Of a DNA stretch of 64,000 nucleotides, positions 33,203-42,106 are shown in pieces (the stretch's first letter is position 1; each line of letters starts with the position of its first letter). Location: positions 59,008 through 123,007 of the forward strand of contig QHVM01000082.1 in assembly GCA_003223555.1 (NCBI GenBank), written 5' to 3'. Both the position numbers and the translations under genes were made by a program. The DNA is from Acidobacteriota bacterium (GTDB taxonomy: Bacteria > Acidobacteriota > Vicinamibacteria > Fen-336). The notes below the pieces were generated by a model, which worked only from the letters and a program-made list of their open reading frames with translations, was not told where the DNA came from and made no database searches.

Positions 33203-35175
33203 GCCCCCAACCCTACCACGCCGCGCCGCGCGGCCGTCTGCCGCAGCAGGGCCACGATACGCGTCGTGGCGGCGCCGTCGACGCCCTGCGCGACGTATCG
33301 GACGTAGCGCTGTCGCGACTGCTCGAGCCCGCGGCGGACGGCCTCGTCGAAGAGCGCGCCGCGAAGCGCCGGCGTGGGATCGGCTCCCGCGGCGACGCCG
33401 AGAGCGGCCCCCGCCGCGACGAGCTCCCGGAGGTGGGTCGGCATGTTCAGCACGACGACCGGCCGGCCGAGGACGAGGGCCTCCACCGCCGAGAGCGACT
33501 CGACGGTCACGAGCGCGTCGGCGGCATGGAGCAGCTCCATGAGGTCGGCCCCCGGCGGCATCACCCGCACCCGGGACGCCCCCGCCGATCGCAGGTCGGC
33601 CTGGTAGGCGTCTTCTCTCTCCGCCGGGTGCGGCTTGACGAGGGCCTTGACCCCGGGCAGCGACTCCACCGCACGCACCAGGGCCGGGAAGGCCGAGCCG
33701 ATGGAGGCGTGCGTCTCCCGGATGCTGCGATGGCGGCTGGCCACGACGACGAGCCGCTCCGCGTCGGTCACGTCCAGGCGTCGGCGGATCGCCGGGCGGT
33801 CCCAACGCGCGGCGGCGGCGAGCAGCTCGTCGAACTTGGGGCTGCCGGTGACGACGAGGCTCTCCGGCGCGTAATGGCCCAGCTCGACCAGGATCTTCCG
33901 GGCCGACTCGCCGAAGACGGCGGTGCGGTCGGGGCGCGGGCAGTCGGCCTCGTCGGCGCCGTGCCGGTAGGAGTAGTACGCCGGGTACAGGATCCCGTGC
34001 TGGACGGCCACCGTGGGCACGGCGGCCGCGCGGCACGCCGCGAGCGCGGCCCGTCCCCAGCCGCTGGACTCGGCATAGAGGCATACGACCGCCGGTCGGG
34101 TGGCCTGGAGCGCCTCGGCCATCTCCTCGTAGGAGCGCACGGCCCAGGGAAGCTGGAGCAGCAGCGTACCGGCCAGGCCGGGCCCGGCGAGGTCGGCGAA
34201 GCCGACGCCGCGATGGGAGAAGGCCTCGCTCATCCCCGGGCAGCGGCGCAGATCGCGCCAGGTCTGGCGCGCTTCGCCGGCCGCCCGTCGCACTTCGCCC
34301 AGCACGCGCGGGGTGGTGAAGCGGTTCACGTGGACGTAGGGTCCCGCTTCGCCGGGCAGGCGCGACCACTCGGCGAGGCGCTCCGGCACGCCCCGGCGGC
34401 GGAACGCCGCCCGCGGTCCGACCGCCAGGACGAAGGACCGCAGGTCGGGCTGGGCCTCCACCTCGGGCAGCAGGCGGTCGAAGTAGTGCTCGTACTCGGC
34501 CCTCTCGTCGGTCTCGGGATCGCGTCGCCGCCGCCAGAAGGCCGCGTGGGAGAGGAAGAGCACCAGGGCGCGGGGATCGCCGGGGGGCCGGGGGGGCGAT
34601 CCGGCCAGGCCCGACTTCCCCGCGGTCGCCGCGCACTTGACGAGGTCCAGCCGCGCGCGCAGCCGGACGCGCGCCGTGCGCAGGCGAAGCGGCCACGCGC
34701 GCGGCTGCCGCCGGCCATGGAAAAGGATGCGCTGGACGGTGCAGGCGCGCGCGAGCAGCACCTCTTCTTCCTCGGCCAGGCCGTCGGCCTCCACCTCGTC
34801 GGGCCGCTCGGCCTCCAGGATGCAGAAGAAGCCCTCCACGAGCCGCACGTAGCGCGGGCCGGGGGTGGAATGGTGAAGGAACAGCTCGGCGAACCACCAC
34901 AGCGAGGTGCCCTTCCAGACGAGCAGCTCGCGCACGCTGCGGCCGTCCCGCATCGGGCGGGCGCCCCATGCCTTCGTCCACGCGATGGCCGTCTCGTCGA
35001 TGGCGTCCAGCGTCTCCCGGGACAGGTAGTCCGAAGCGCTGCGGAAGGCGGCGGCGGAAGCCCGCAGCGCCGCCGCCGCCTCGTCGCCCCACGCCACGAG
35101 CACCGTATCCGTCGGGGGCCGGCCCGCGCACCGGCGCGCCGCGGCCGCCGATCCCACGACGACGAGCGTCTTCAA
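33199..35175 (-). CDS. Large capsule/SpsB-like GT-B transferase, function unknown
   Basis: 658 residues. The start is TTG 35175, giving TTGA with the upstream stop. The N-terminal 220 residues are helical, Arg-rich and without recognised motifs. The C-terminal half looks like GT-B enzymes of the CDP-glycerol glycerophosphotransferase / capsule-synthesis / polysialyltransferase-like group: VAVQHGILYPAYYSYRHGA (HG acceptor/donor loop), FGESARKILVELGHY, VVTGSPKFDELL, VKPHPAERED and DALVTVESLSAVEALVLGRP. It lies directly upstream of NeuB, as SpsB-like genes sit near SpsE in Bacillus. A nonulosonic-acid transferase is an attractive guess. Exact reaction unknown. Confidence 0.72.
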   Translation of the reverse strand: MKTLVVVGSAAAARRCAGRPPTDTVLVAWGDEAAAALRASAAAFRSASDYLSRETLDAIDETAIAWTKAWGARPMRDGRSVRELLVWKGTSLWWFAELFLHHSTPGPRYVRLVEGFFCILEAERPDEVEADGLAEEEEVLLARACTVQRILFHGRRQPRAWPLRLRTARVRLRARLDLVKCAATAGKSGLAGSPPRPPGDPRALVLFLSHAAFWRRRRDPETDERAEYEHYFDRLLPEVEAQPDLRSFVLAVGPRAAFRRRGVPERLAEWSRLPGEAGPYVHVNRFTTPRVLGEVRRAAGEARQTWRDLRRCPGMSEAFSHRGVGFADLAGPGLAGTLLLQLPWAVRSYEEMAEALQATRPAVVCLYAESSGWGRAALAACRAAAVPTVAVQHGILYPAYYSYRHGADEADCPRPDRTAVFGESARKILVELGHYAPESLVVTGSPKFDELLAAAARWDRPAIRRRLDVTDAERLVVVASRHRSIRETHASIGSAFPALVRAVESLPGVKALVKPHPAEREDAYQADLRSAGASRVRVMPPGADLMELLHAADALVTVESLSAVEALVLGRPVVVLNMPTHLRELVAAGAALGVAAGADPTPALRGALFDEAVRRGLEQSRQRYVRYVAQGVDGAATTRIVALLRQTAARRGVVGLGA

Positions 35176-36431
35176 GCCCGCGAAGGCTCCCGGCCCGCGA
35201 AGCGTCCGACCTCGCGCAGGATCCGTGCCGACTCGCGGTGCACGTCGTCCACCGCCACCAGGCGCAGGCACTCCGGCGGGCAGTCGGCCACGCACTCCCC
35301 GGGCGGCTTGCGGATGAGGTTGCACGGCGAGCACCACAGCTCGGCCCGCACGACGACATGGCGGCTGCCGGACGCTCCAGTGCCGCCCGAGAAGTAGCGG
35401 TGGGGATCGGAGGGGCCGAAGACGGTCACCGACGGCGTGCCGAGCGCGCAGGCGGCGTGCATCGTGCCCGTGTCGGGCGAAAGGAACAGGTCCAGCTCGG
35501 CGACGAGCGCCATCGTCTCCCGCAGGCTCAGCCGGCCGGTGAGGTCGACCGGGCGGAGCGGCATCAGGCGTCCCAGCGCGTGGGCCAGCGGGCGGTCGGC
35601 CTCCGACCCGGTGAGCACGATCGTGGCCTGGAACTCCCGCGCCAGCCGCGCGGCCACCTCCGCCCACCTTCCCAGGTCCCATTGCTTGATCGTGCGGCCC
35701 CCGCTCGGGTGCAGCCCCACCAGGGGCCGGCGGGAGGCGAGCCCGAGGTCGGTCACGAGGCGCCGTCCGAACTCCCGCTCTTCCGCGGTGAGCAGGTCGA
35801 CGCGCGGCTCGTCGCGGGGGCCCACCGCCGCCGCCACCGCGCGCCGGTTCTGCTCCACCCAGGAGAGCGTCTCGTCGAGGGGGACCACGTGGGTCAGGAG
35901 CCAGCCGCCGCCGGTGTTGGCGTAGCCCACCCGGTGGCGGGCGCCGGTGAGGCGCAGGAGCAGCGCCGCCCGCACGTCGCCCTGGAGGTCGAACGCCAGG
36001 TCGACCCGGTCGTGGCGCAGCGCCCCCGCCCGCCGGGCCAGCTCCGCGAGCCCACCGGCGCCCTCGGCGCTCCGGCCCACCCAGGGCGCGCTCCATACGA
36101 GGACCTCGTCGACGGGCGCGGTGCGGGCCACCTCCGCGCTCCAGCGTCCGACCGCGAGCCGGATGCGGGCCTGGGGCACGGCGGCCCGCAGGTCGGCCAG
36201 GGCGGGCAGGGACATGATGACGTCGCCGATGCGGTCGAGCCGCAGCACCAGCACCTGGCGGACCGAGGCGAGGTCGATCGGGGGCGCCGGTGGCCGCAGC
36301 CCGGCGCGCCGGAGCGCCCCGGCCACGAGGCGTCCCGGCAGGTCGGCCGCGCCGAGGAGCAGGCGTTCGACCGGGTCATAGACCCGGCTGCCCGTGCCCC
36401 TAACCGGCGTCCAGCGCCGCCGCCTGGGCAT
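35172..36431 (-). CDS. GT9-family (heptosyltransferase-like) glycosyltransferase with C-terminal Cys cluster
   Basis: 419 residues from ATG 36431, overlapping the upstream gene by 32 bases. Typical GT9 elements: VLVLRLDRIGDVIMSLPALA (acceptor loop), VDLAFDLQGDVRAALLL, GLHPSGGRTIKQWDLGRWAE and SPDTGTMHAACALGTPSVTV followed by FGPSDPHRYF (donor site). The tail has four Cys in CSPCNLIRKPPGECVADCPPEC, a cluster seen in several GT9 proteins and perhaps a metal site. No other lipopolysaccharide core gene is present, so the substrate could be a heptose or another sugar. Confidence 0.87.
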   Translation of the reverse strand: MPRRRRWTPVRGTGSRVYDPVERLLLGAADLPGRLVAGALRRAGLRPPAPPIDLASVRQVLVLRLDRIGDVIMSLPALADLRAAVPQARIRLAVGRWSAEVARTAPVDEVLVWSAPWVGRSAEGAGGLAELARRAGALRHDRVDLAFDLQGDVRAALLLRLTGARHRVGYANTGGGWLLTHVVPLDETLSWVEQNRRAVAAAVGPRDEPRVDLLTAEEREFGRRLVTDLGLASRRPLVGLHPSGGRTIKQWDLGRWAEVAARLAREFQATIVLTGSEADRPLAHALGRLMPLRPVDLTGRLSLRETMALVAELDLFLSPDTGTMHAACALGTPSVTVFGPSDPHRYFSGGTGASGSRHVVVRAELWCSPCNLIRKPPGECVADCPPECLRLVAVDDVHRESARILREVGRFAGREPSRA

Positions 36432-37617
36432 AGCATTCCTCGAAGCTCCGCGCCGTGGCCTCCCAGCCGAGCCGAGCCACCGCGCGCTCCCGCGCGGCGC
36501 GCCCCAGGCGCTCCCGCGTGGCCGGCTCCCGGGCGAGGCGCTGCAGCGCGCCGGCCAGCGCGTCGACGTTCCCCGCCGGCACGAGCACACCGGTGACGTC
36601 GTGCTCGACGACCTCCGGGATGCCGGCCACGTGGCTCGCCACGACCGCCCGGCCCGAAGCCAGCGCCTCCAGCACCGTGTTGGGCAGGCCGTCCACGTTT
36701 CCCGCGGTGTCCACGATCGACGGCACCGCCACCACGTCGGCCGCCGCCAGCGCGCGGGCAACCTGGTCCCGTCCCAGGGCGCCGACGAAGCGGACCCGGC
36801 CGCCGGCCCTCTCCGCCTCCTTCTCGAGCGCGCTCCGCAGGTCGCCCTCGCCGGCCACGATCACGTGCACCTCCTCCACGCGCCGGGCCGCCTCCACGAG
36901 ATGGGTGAAGCCCTTCTTCTCGACCAGCCGGCCCACCGCCACCACCATCGTGGCTCCCGGCGGCACGTCCCACCGCGAGCGCAGCGTACGGTCGGCCCGC
37001 TGGGGCGCGAAACGCTCGATGTCGACGCCGTAGGGCACGGTGCGGGTGCGGTCGGACCGGGCGCCGAGGACGAGGGCGCGCCGGTGGAGGTCGGCGCTGC
37101 AGGCGGTGACGGCGCCGGCGGCGGCCAGCGCGCGGCGGGCCAGCGTGCGGGCCGCCCCGAAGCGCTCGCAGAGGAAGACGTCGCTGCCGTGCAGGCTGAC
37201 GACGAAGGGCGTCTGATGGGCGCGCACGATGCCCGCGACGAGGGCTGCGCTCGGGACCAGCCAATGGGCGTGCACGGCGTCATAGCGCTCCTCGCGTAGC
37301 CGCGCCCCCACCTCCCGGCGCAGGGCGAGGGCGGCCAGCGGCGCGAGCAGCCATACCTCCGGCCTCACCTTCACGTCCGATTGCAGGCTCTGGGCGTATC
37401 CCCAGCGCGACCACGAGGGGTGGGGAGCGTAGCGGTATGGGAAGAAGCGGACCGGAGTATCCCCCGAACCCCCCCGGCGCAGGTCCGGATGGTGGGGGAG
37501 CACCACGTCCACGGCATGGCCGCGCGCGGCGACGACGCGCGCGATCGACTCCACGAACGGCGCGGTGACATCCCCGGGGAATTTCGGGTACGACGAGGTC
37601 ACCATCAGCACCTTCAC
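36400..37617 (-). CDS. GT4-family glycosyltransferase
   Basis: 405 residues from GTG 37617. It begins KVLMVTSSYPKFPGDVTAPF, with VHAHWLVPSAALVAG and VSLHGSDVF closing the acceptor half. The donor half has MVVAVGRLVEKKGFTHLVEA, VIVAGEGDLRSALEKEAERA and GNVDGLPNTVLEALASGRAV (NVDGLPN-type loop with E-x7-E), then SHVAGIPEVVEHDVTGVL. Complete. Its end overlaps the GT9 start by 32 bases. Confidence 0.9.
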   Translation of the reverse strand: MKVLMVTSSYPKFPGDVTAPFVESIARVVAARGHAVDVVLPHHPDLRRGGSGDTPVRFFPYRYAPHPSWSRWGYAQSLQSDVKVRPEVWLLAPLAALALRREVGARLREERYDAVHAHWLVPSAALVAGIVRAHQTPFVVSLHGSDVFLCERFGAARTLARRALAAAGAVTACSADLHRRALVLGARSDRTRTVPYGVDIERFAPQRADRTLRSRWDVPPGATMVVAVGRLVEKKGFTHLVEAARRVEEVHVIVAGEGDLRSALEKEAERAGGRVRFVGALGRDQVARALAAADVVAVPSIVDTAGNVDGLPNTVLEALASGRAVVASHVAGIPEVVEHDVTGVLVPAGNVDALAGALQRLAREPATRERLGRAARERAVARLGWEATARSFEECYAQAAALDAG

Positions 37618-37623
37618 GGCGTC

Positions 37624-38341
37624 CTAGGGTTGCTCGTCGAGCACCGCCGGGCGGGGCCGGGGACGGAAGCCGTAGCGGAATCGCAGGGCGGCGAAGTTGA
37701 CGAGGGCCATGTAGATCTCCTCGAAGGTCAGCTTCGAGGCGGCCCGCCGGCGATTGCGGAAGTGGATGGGCACCTCGCCCAGCCGGAAGCCGTTGATCCA
37801 GGCCTGGTAGGCCATCTCGCCGTGAGGCCCGGTAGCCGCTCGTGGCGTCCTTGACGGGGATCCCGGCCACCACGGCGATGTACTTGTTGGCGAGCCAGGA
37901 CAGGCTGGCCCGCACGAAACCCCACTCCGAGGTCCCGCCCCCCGGGACGAGGCGGGAGCCGATCACCATGTCGTGGGTCTTCAGCATCCTCAGGAACTTG
38001 CCGATCTCCCGCGGGTGGTGCGAGAAGTCGGCGTCCATCTCGAAGAGGTAGTCGAAGTGAAGGGGGTCGGCCAGGCCCTTCTTGAACGCGGCGATCACGG
38101 CCGCGCCCCGTCCGCCCTTCTCGTGGCGCTCGAGGAGATCCACCTTGCCCGGGAAGGCGGCCATCACCTCCCGCACCGCGCCGGCCGTGCCGTCGGGGCT
38201 GCCGTCGTCGGCCACCCATACGTGCATCTCGTCACCCAGGGCGACGGCGAGCAGCTCGCGGATCAGGGGACCGACGTTTTCCCTCTCGTTGTAGGTGGGG
38301 ACCACCACCAGGATCTTCTTGGGCGCGGGGCCTACGGCGAT
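37624..38341 (-). pseudogene. GT2 dolichol-phosphate mannosyltransferase-like enzyme, disrupted
   Basis: The first part reads ILVVVPTYNERENVGPLIRE, WVADDGSPDGTAG, GGRGAAVIAAFKKGL, EMDADFSHHPREIGKFL and VKDATSGYR. The frame is then lost at about 37826 and resumes as MAYQAWINGFRLGEVPIHFR, ending in GFRPRPRPAVLDEQP. About 25-30 residues expected between the TSGYR and the 'xIEMAYQAW' strands are missing. The start is uncertain: ATC at 38341 is correctly spaced from a GGAGG, GTG 38308 would cut the first strand, and no ATG is available. Such enzymes make polyprenyl-phosphate mannose for the membrane transferases nearby. Confidence 0.78.
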
Positions 38342-40994
38342 GGAGCACCTCCGGAGTGGAAGCGGCGATTGTATCAGTTGAGCTGAGGGGTGCTAGCGGC
38401 GCGCTCCCGCTCTTGTCCCTTTCCACCTCGATGCGGTCGACCTTCACGCCCAGGTCCCGCGTGTCGTCGAAGCCGGGCAGGCTGTTCGCGGGCCGCCAGG
38501 TCCGGGGCCGGCCGGTGAAGGGGTCCACGACGTCGAGCCGGAGCAGCGGCGGGCCCGATGGGGGCGTCGCAGGCAGGGCCAGGGTGTGGACGGACCAGTC
38601 GCCGCCGAGGGTGAAGCGTCCCAGGACGGCGCCGGACAGGGACACCCGTACCTCCGACGGCGGCAGGCTGGCCGGCCTCTGCCCGGCCGAGGCGGTGAGG
38701 GAGACGCGCGCGCCATCCTTCGCCGCCGGCAGGTACACCTCGGCGCACGGTCCCGTCCAGCGGTACGTGCGCCCGTCGGCATCCAGCTCCTTCTGGAAGA
38801 AGCCCGAGACCTGGAAGTCGTCGGAGGAGCCGATGTCCACCTGCGGCAGCGCGGGCACCTGCAGCTCGTCGGGCTGCACGACCCGCGAGATCGTGAACTC
38901 GAGGCCCCGCGGCTCGGGTCCCCGCGGCCGCCGGTCGTAGGCACGCTCCCACTCGTGGGTGCCGAAGCGGTAGGGGCTGCCCGGCACGTCCTGGAGGAAG
39001 ACCCCGCATACCGGCTCGCGCCAGGTGTGGACGAAGTAGATGTTCCGGTAGCGCGCTCGCCAGGCGCCGAGCAGGTGCCGCAGGCGGTCGGGGTCGGGCC
39101 GGAAGCGCCCCAGCTCGAGGACGTTGACGCCGTGGACGGCCCACAGGGGCAGCGACAGCAGGTGGATGCTCTCCTTCTGCTCGAAGATCACCACGTCGCG
39201 GGGGCCGAAGCGCCGGGCCACGTCGGCCACGAAGGGCACCGATCCCTTCCAGTCCACGTACCCCAGGAGGGGAACGGTGCGCGCGGCGTAGCGGGCCAGG
39301 AGGCCGACGGCCATCGCCGCCGCGGCGACGCTGCGCCAGCCGCCCGCGGCGGCCATGCGCACGAGCAGGAAGGCGGCGAAGCCCAGCAGGCAGGGCAGGA
39401 TGACCGGCACGAACCGGCGGAGGGCGAAGAAGTAGTCGTTGTAGATGCGCAGCTTGTAGAAGTAGAAGCCGGCGAACGCGAGGGCGGTCAGGACGGGAAA
39501 GAGGTAGCGCGGCCGCCAGTCCCGGACGATCGCGGCCAGGCCGACGACGCCGAGGGCGAGGCCGAGAGGGGTCACGAACCAGCCGAGGCGCAGGAAGCTC
39601 TGCGCATCGTGGGCGGCCAGGTGCGAGAAGCCCAGAGCGACGAGGATCCCGCGGCCGTGCCGGGCGGCGCGGGCCGGGTCGTTCCCGTCCGCGCCTGCCC
39701 AGGCCGAGAGGGCCGGGCGGAGGAAGTACGCATAGAGCGCGAGGAGGACGAGGGCCAGCGTCACCCCGGTCCGCAGCGATTCGCGGTGCGCGTCGGCGCG
39801 CCTCAGGAGGAGTGGTCCCCACCTCTGGAGGGCGAGGCCGAGGGCGACGAGGAGGGCTCCGGCCAGGAGCCACGCCGCCAGCGGTTGTCGCCAGTACGGC
39901 CGATCCACGATGCTGGCCACGTACTTCCGCGCGAAGAGGACGGCGTGCAGCCCGGCGTGCAGGGCCAGGACGCCGAAAGGCACGAGCACCGCGGCCGCCT
40001 GCCGTCGGTCGAGGTCGCCGCGGGCGCGCCGGACGGCCAGGTACCCGGCCAGGGGCGCTCCGACGAGCACGCCGTCGACGCGGACGAGGAGCGACAGCCC
40101 GAGGGCGGCGCCGGCGAGGACACCGAAGACGGCCGATCGCGACTGCTCCCAGCGCGTGACGGCCTGGAAGGCGACGAACGCGAGCATCTGCGAGACGCCC
40201 TCCGACACCGGGTAGCGGCCGAACCAGACCTGGACCACGTTGACCGCCAGCAGCAGCGCGGCGAGCAGGGCGGGCCCGGGGCCAAGGAGGCGGCGGAAGG
40301 CGAAGAAGACCGCCAGGGTGCCCAGGACCCCGAACACCGGCGGAGTCGCGAGGGCGCCCCTCACCCCCATCGCCTGGAAGAGGTAGGCGCCGAAGGAGGG
40401 GAAGAGGTGGAAGAACTCGGGCACCACCCGTCCCGTCTCCGGCCGCTCCAGGGGGAACCCCATGAAGCGTCCCCAGTTGAAGTCGCGTGCGCCAGGCTCG
40501 CGGAAGAAGAGCTCGACGTCCTCCTTGGGGATCGACAGCACGCCGGGGTCGGTGTACGCGATGCTGCCGGTGCGGGCGATCATCGCCATGGCGGCGACGT
40601 ACGTCCCGGGGTCGCGGCCGCCCAGCAGGTACTCGGTAGGCCGGGCCTGCAGGTACAGCGCGAGGGCGAGCACGGCGGCGGCCGGCAGGACGTCGCGGCC
40701 CGAGCGCGGCGGGGCCAGCGGCCGGCCGAGCCGCCGCCGGCCGAGGACGAGCGCGGCCGCGCAGAGCCCGGCGATCATCGCCGCCGCGCGCAGGAGCGAG
40801 AAGCGGCCCAGCTCGGCGAGCACCAGCGCCACCCACGCGGAGGCCATCACGCTCACGGCGGCGGCGAGGAAGATGCCCTCGTCGAACGGGGTCTCTTCCC
40901 TCTCCCGGGCGGGCAGGAGCGCGAGCAGCGTCAGGCCGGGGAGGAAGAAGAGGACGAGCCCGGCGAGGGCGGCCAGACCCGGCGAGACGCTCAC
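38232..40994 (-). CDS. Large multi-spanning membrane protein, GT-C-like, with periplasmic C-terminal domain
   Basis: Up to 920 residues from GTG 40994. About 13 hydrophobic helices fill residues 1-560. An early loop contains REREETPFDEGIFLAAA and a later one EYLLGGRDPGTYVAAMA, whose RDPGTY element is typical of a class of GT-C-like membrane proteins. The last 350 residues are soluble and beta-rich (periplasmic). The reading frame runs on past the probable natural end near VDRIEVERD, into the start of the GT2 gene and stops at 38232, so the last about 50 residues may be artefactual. Likely a lipid-linked sugar transferase, unproven. Confidence 0.68.
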   Translation of the reverse strand: MSVSPGLAALAGLVLFFLPGLTLLALLPAREREETPFDEGIFLAAAVSVMASAWVALVLAELGRFSLLRAAAMIAGLCAAALVLGRRRLGRPLAPPRSGRDVLPAAAVLALALYLQARPTEYLLGGRDPGTYVAAMAMIARTGSIAYTDPGVLSIPKEDVELFFREPGARDFNWGRFMGFPLERPETGRVVPEFFHLFPSFGAYLFQAMGVRGALATPPVFGVLGTLAVFFAFRRLLGPGPALLAALLLAVNVVQVWFGRYPVSEGVSQMLAFVAFQAVTRWEQSRSAVFGVLAGAALGLSLLVRVDGVLVGAPLAGYLAVRRARGDLDRRQAAAVLVPFGVLALHAGLHAVLFARKYVASIVDRPYWRQPLAAWLLAGALLVALGLALQRWGPLLLRRADAHRESLRTGVTLALVLLALYAYFLRPALSAWAGADGNDPARAARHGRGILVALGFSHLAAHDAQSFLRLGWFVTPLGLALGVVGLAAIVRDWRPRYLFPVLTALAFAGFYFYKLRIYNDYFFALRRFVPVILPCLLGFAAFLLVRMAAAGGWRSVAAAAMAVGLLARYAARTVPLLGYVDWKGSVPFVADVARRFGPRDVVIFEQKESIHLLSLPLWAVHGVNVLELGRFRPDPDRLRHLLGAWRARYRNIYFVHTWREPVCGVFLQDVPGSPYRFGTHEWERAYDRRPRGPEPRGLEFTISRVVQPDELQVPALPQVDIGSSDDFQVSGFFQKELDADGRTYRWTGPCAEVYLPAAKDGARVSLTASAGQRPASLPPSEVRVSLSGAVLGRFTLGGDWSVHTLALPATPPSGPPLLRLDVVDPFTGRPRTWRPANSLPGFDDTRDLGVKVDRIEVERDKSGSAPLAPLSSTDTIAASTPEVLHRRRPRAQEDPGGGPHLQREGKRRSPDPRAARRRPG
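38348..38373 (-). promoter_or_regulatory. Candidate -10 box and ribosome-binding site ahead of the DPM-like GT2
   Basis: On the minus strand TACAAT (38373-38368) matches five of six bases of the -10 consensus and is followed 15 bases later by GGAGG (38352-38348), seven bases before the possible ATC start at 38341. No convincing -35 box is evident. It lies inside the 3' part of the open frame of the upstream membrane gene. Confidence 0.4.
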
Positions 40995-42106
40995 GTCAGG
41001 CGCGCGGCCAGCTCCCGCACGGCGGCGGCCACCGCGACCGCCTGCGCGTCGCTCATCTCCGGATAGAGCGGCAGGGAGACGATCTCCCCCGCCGCCTTCT
41101 CCGCCACCGGGAAATCGCCCCCTCGCCCGCCGAGCGACGCGAACGCCCCCTGAAGGTGCAGCGGGACCGGGTAGTGGATGAGGGTGGCGATGCCGCGCTC
41201 GTCGAGCGCGGCCATGAGCGCCTCCCGGCGCGGATGGCGCACCACGAAGAGGTGGTAGTTAGCCCGCGCGTAAGGCTGCTCGCGGGGAAGCTCGAGGCCG
41301 CCGACCCCCGCCAGCTCGCGCAGGTAGATCGCGGCCAGCGCCCGCCGCCGCTCGTTCTGTTCCTCCAGGTGGCGCAGGCCGACCCGCAGCACCGCCGCCT
41401 GCACCTCGTCGAGCCGGCTGTTGATCCCGGGCTCGGCGTGATGGTAGCGGTCGGCCTGGCCTCCGTTGCGCAGCCGGCGCAGGCGGGCGGCCACACCGGC
41501 GTCGTTCACGAGCACCGCCCCGCCGTCGCCGAGCGCGCCCAGGTTCTTCGTGGGATAGAAGCTCAAGGCCCCCATCCCCGAGAGCGCGCCCACCACGCGG
41601 CCGTTGTAGCGCGTGCCGTGGGCCTGGCAGGCGTCCTCGACGAGGGGAATGCCCCGTTCGCGGGCGATCCGAAGGAGCGGGTCCAGGTCGGCCGGGTGCC
41701 CGTAGAGGTGGACGGGCAGGAGCGCCTTCGTCCGCGGCGTGATGGCGCGCGCCACCGTGTCGGGCGCGACGTTGAGCGTCACGGGGTCGACGTCGGCGAA
41801 GACCGGCCGCGCCCCCGCGGCCAGTATCGCCAGGCCGGTGAAGGCGGCGGTGAGGGGCGAGGTGACGACCTCGTCGCCGCTTCCCACCCCGAGGGCGAGC
41901 AGGGCCAGCTGGATCGCCTCGGTCCCGCTGGCCACCCCCACCGCGGCGACGGCCCCGGTCGCGGAGGCCAGCTCACGCTCGAAGACTTCGCCCTCGGGGC
42001 CGAGGATGAACCAGCCGGAGTCGAGCACGCGGGCGAGGGCCGCGTCCAGCTCGCCGCGCAGGGCCGACACGCGTGCCCTGAAGTCGACGAAGGGCACGCC
42101 GCTCAC
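40991..42106 (-). CDS. DegT/DnrJ/EryC1 PLP-dependent sugar aminotransferase
   Basis: 371 residues from GTG 42106 (GTGA overlap). The fold type I aminotransferase motifs are complete: SGTEAIQLALLALGVGSGDE (cofactor phosphate loop), Asp158 in VEDACQAHG and Lys187 in FYPTKNLGALGDGG (Schiff base), then GGQADRYHHAEPGINSRLDE. It transfers an amino group to a keto-sugar nucleotide in the cytoplasm. In PseC/LegC- or SpsC-type pathways such an enzyme makes the aminosugar precursor of nonulosonic acids, so a role upstream of the NeuB genes is likely by context. Confidence 0.92.
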   Translation of the reverse strand: MSGVPFVDFRARVSALRGELDAALARVLDSGWFILGPEGEVFERELASATGAVAAVGVASGTEAIQLALLALGVGSGDEVVTSPLTAAFTGLAILAAGARPVFADVDPVTLNVAPDTVARAITPRTKALLPVHLYGHPADLDPLLRIARERGIPLVEDACQAHGTRYNGRVVGALSGMGALSFYPTKNLGALGDGGAVLVNDAGVAARLRRLRNGGQADRYHHAEPGINSRLDEVQAAVLRVGLRHLEEQNERRRALAAIYLRELAGVGGLELPREQPYARANYHLFVVRHPRREALMAALDERGIATLIHYPVPLHLQGAFASLGGRGGDFPVAEKAAGEIVSLPLYPEMSDAQAVAVAAAVRELAARLT

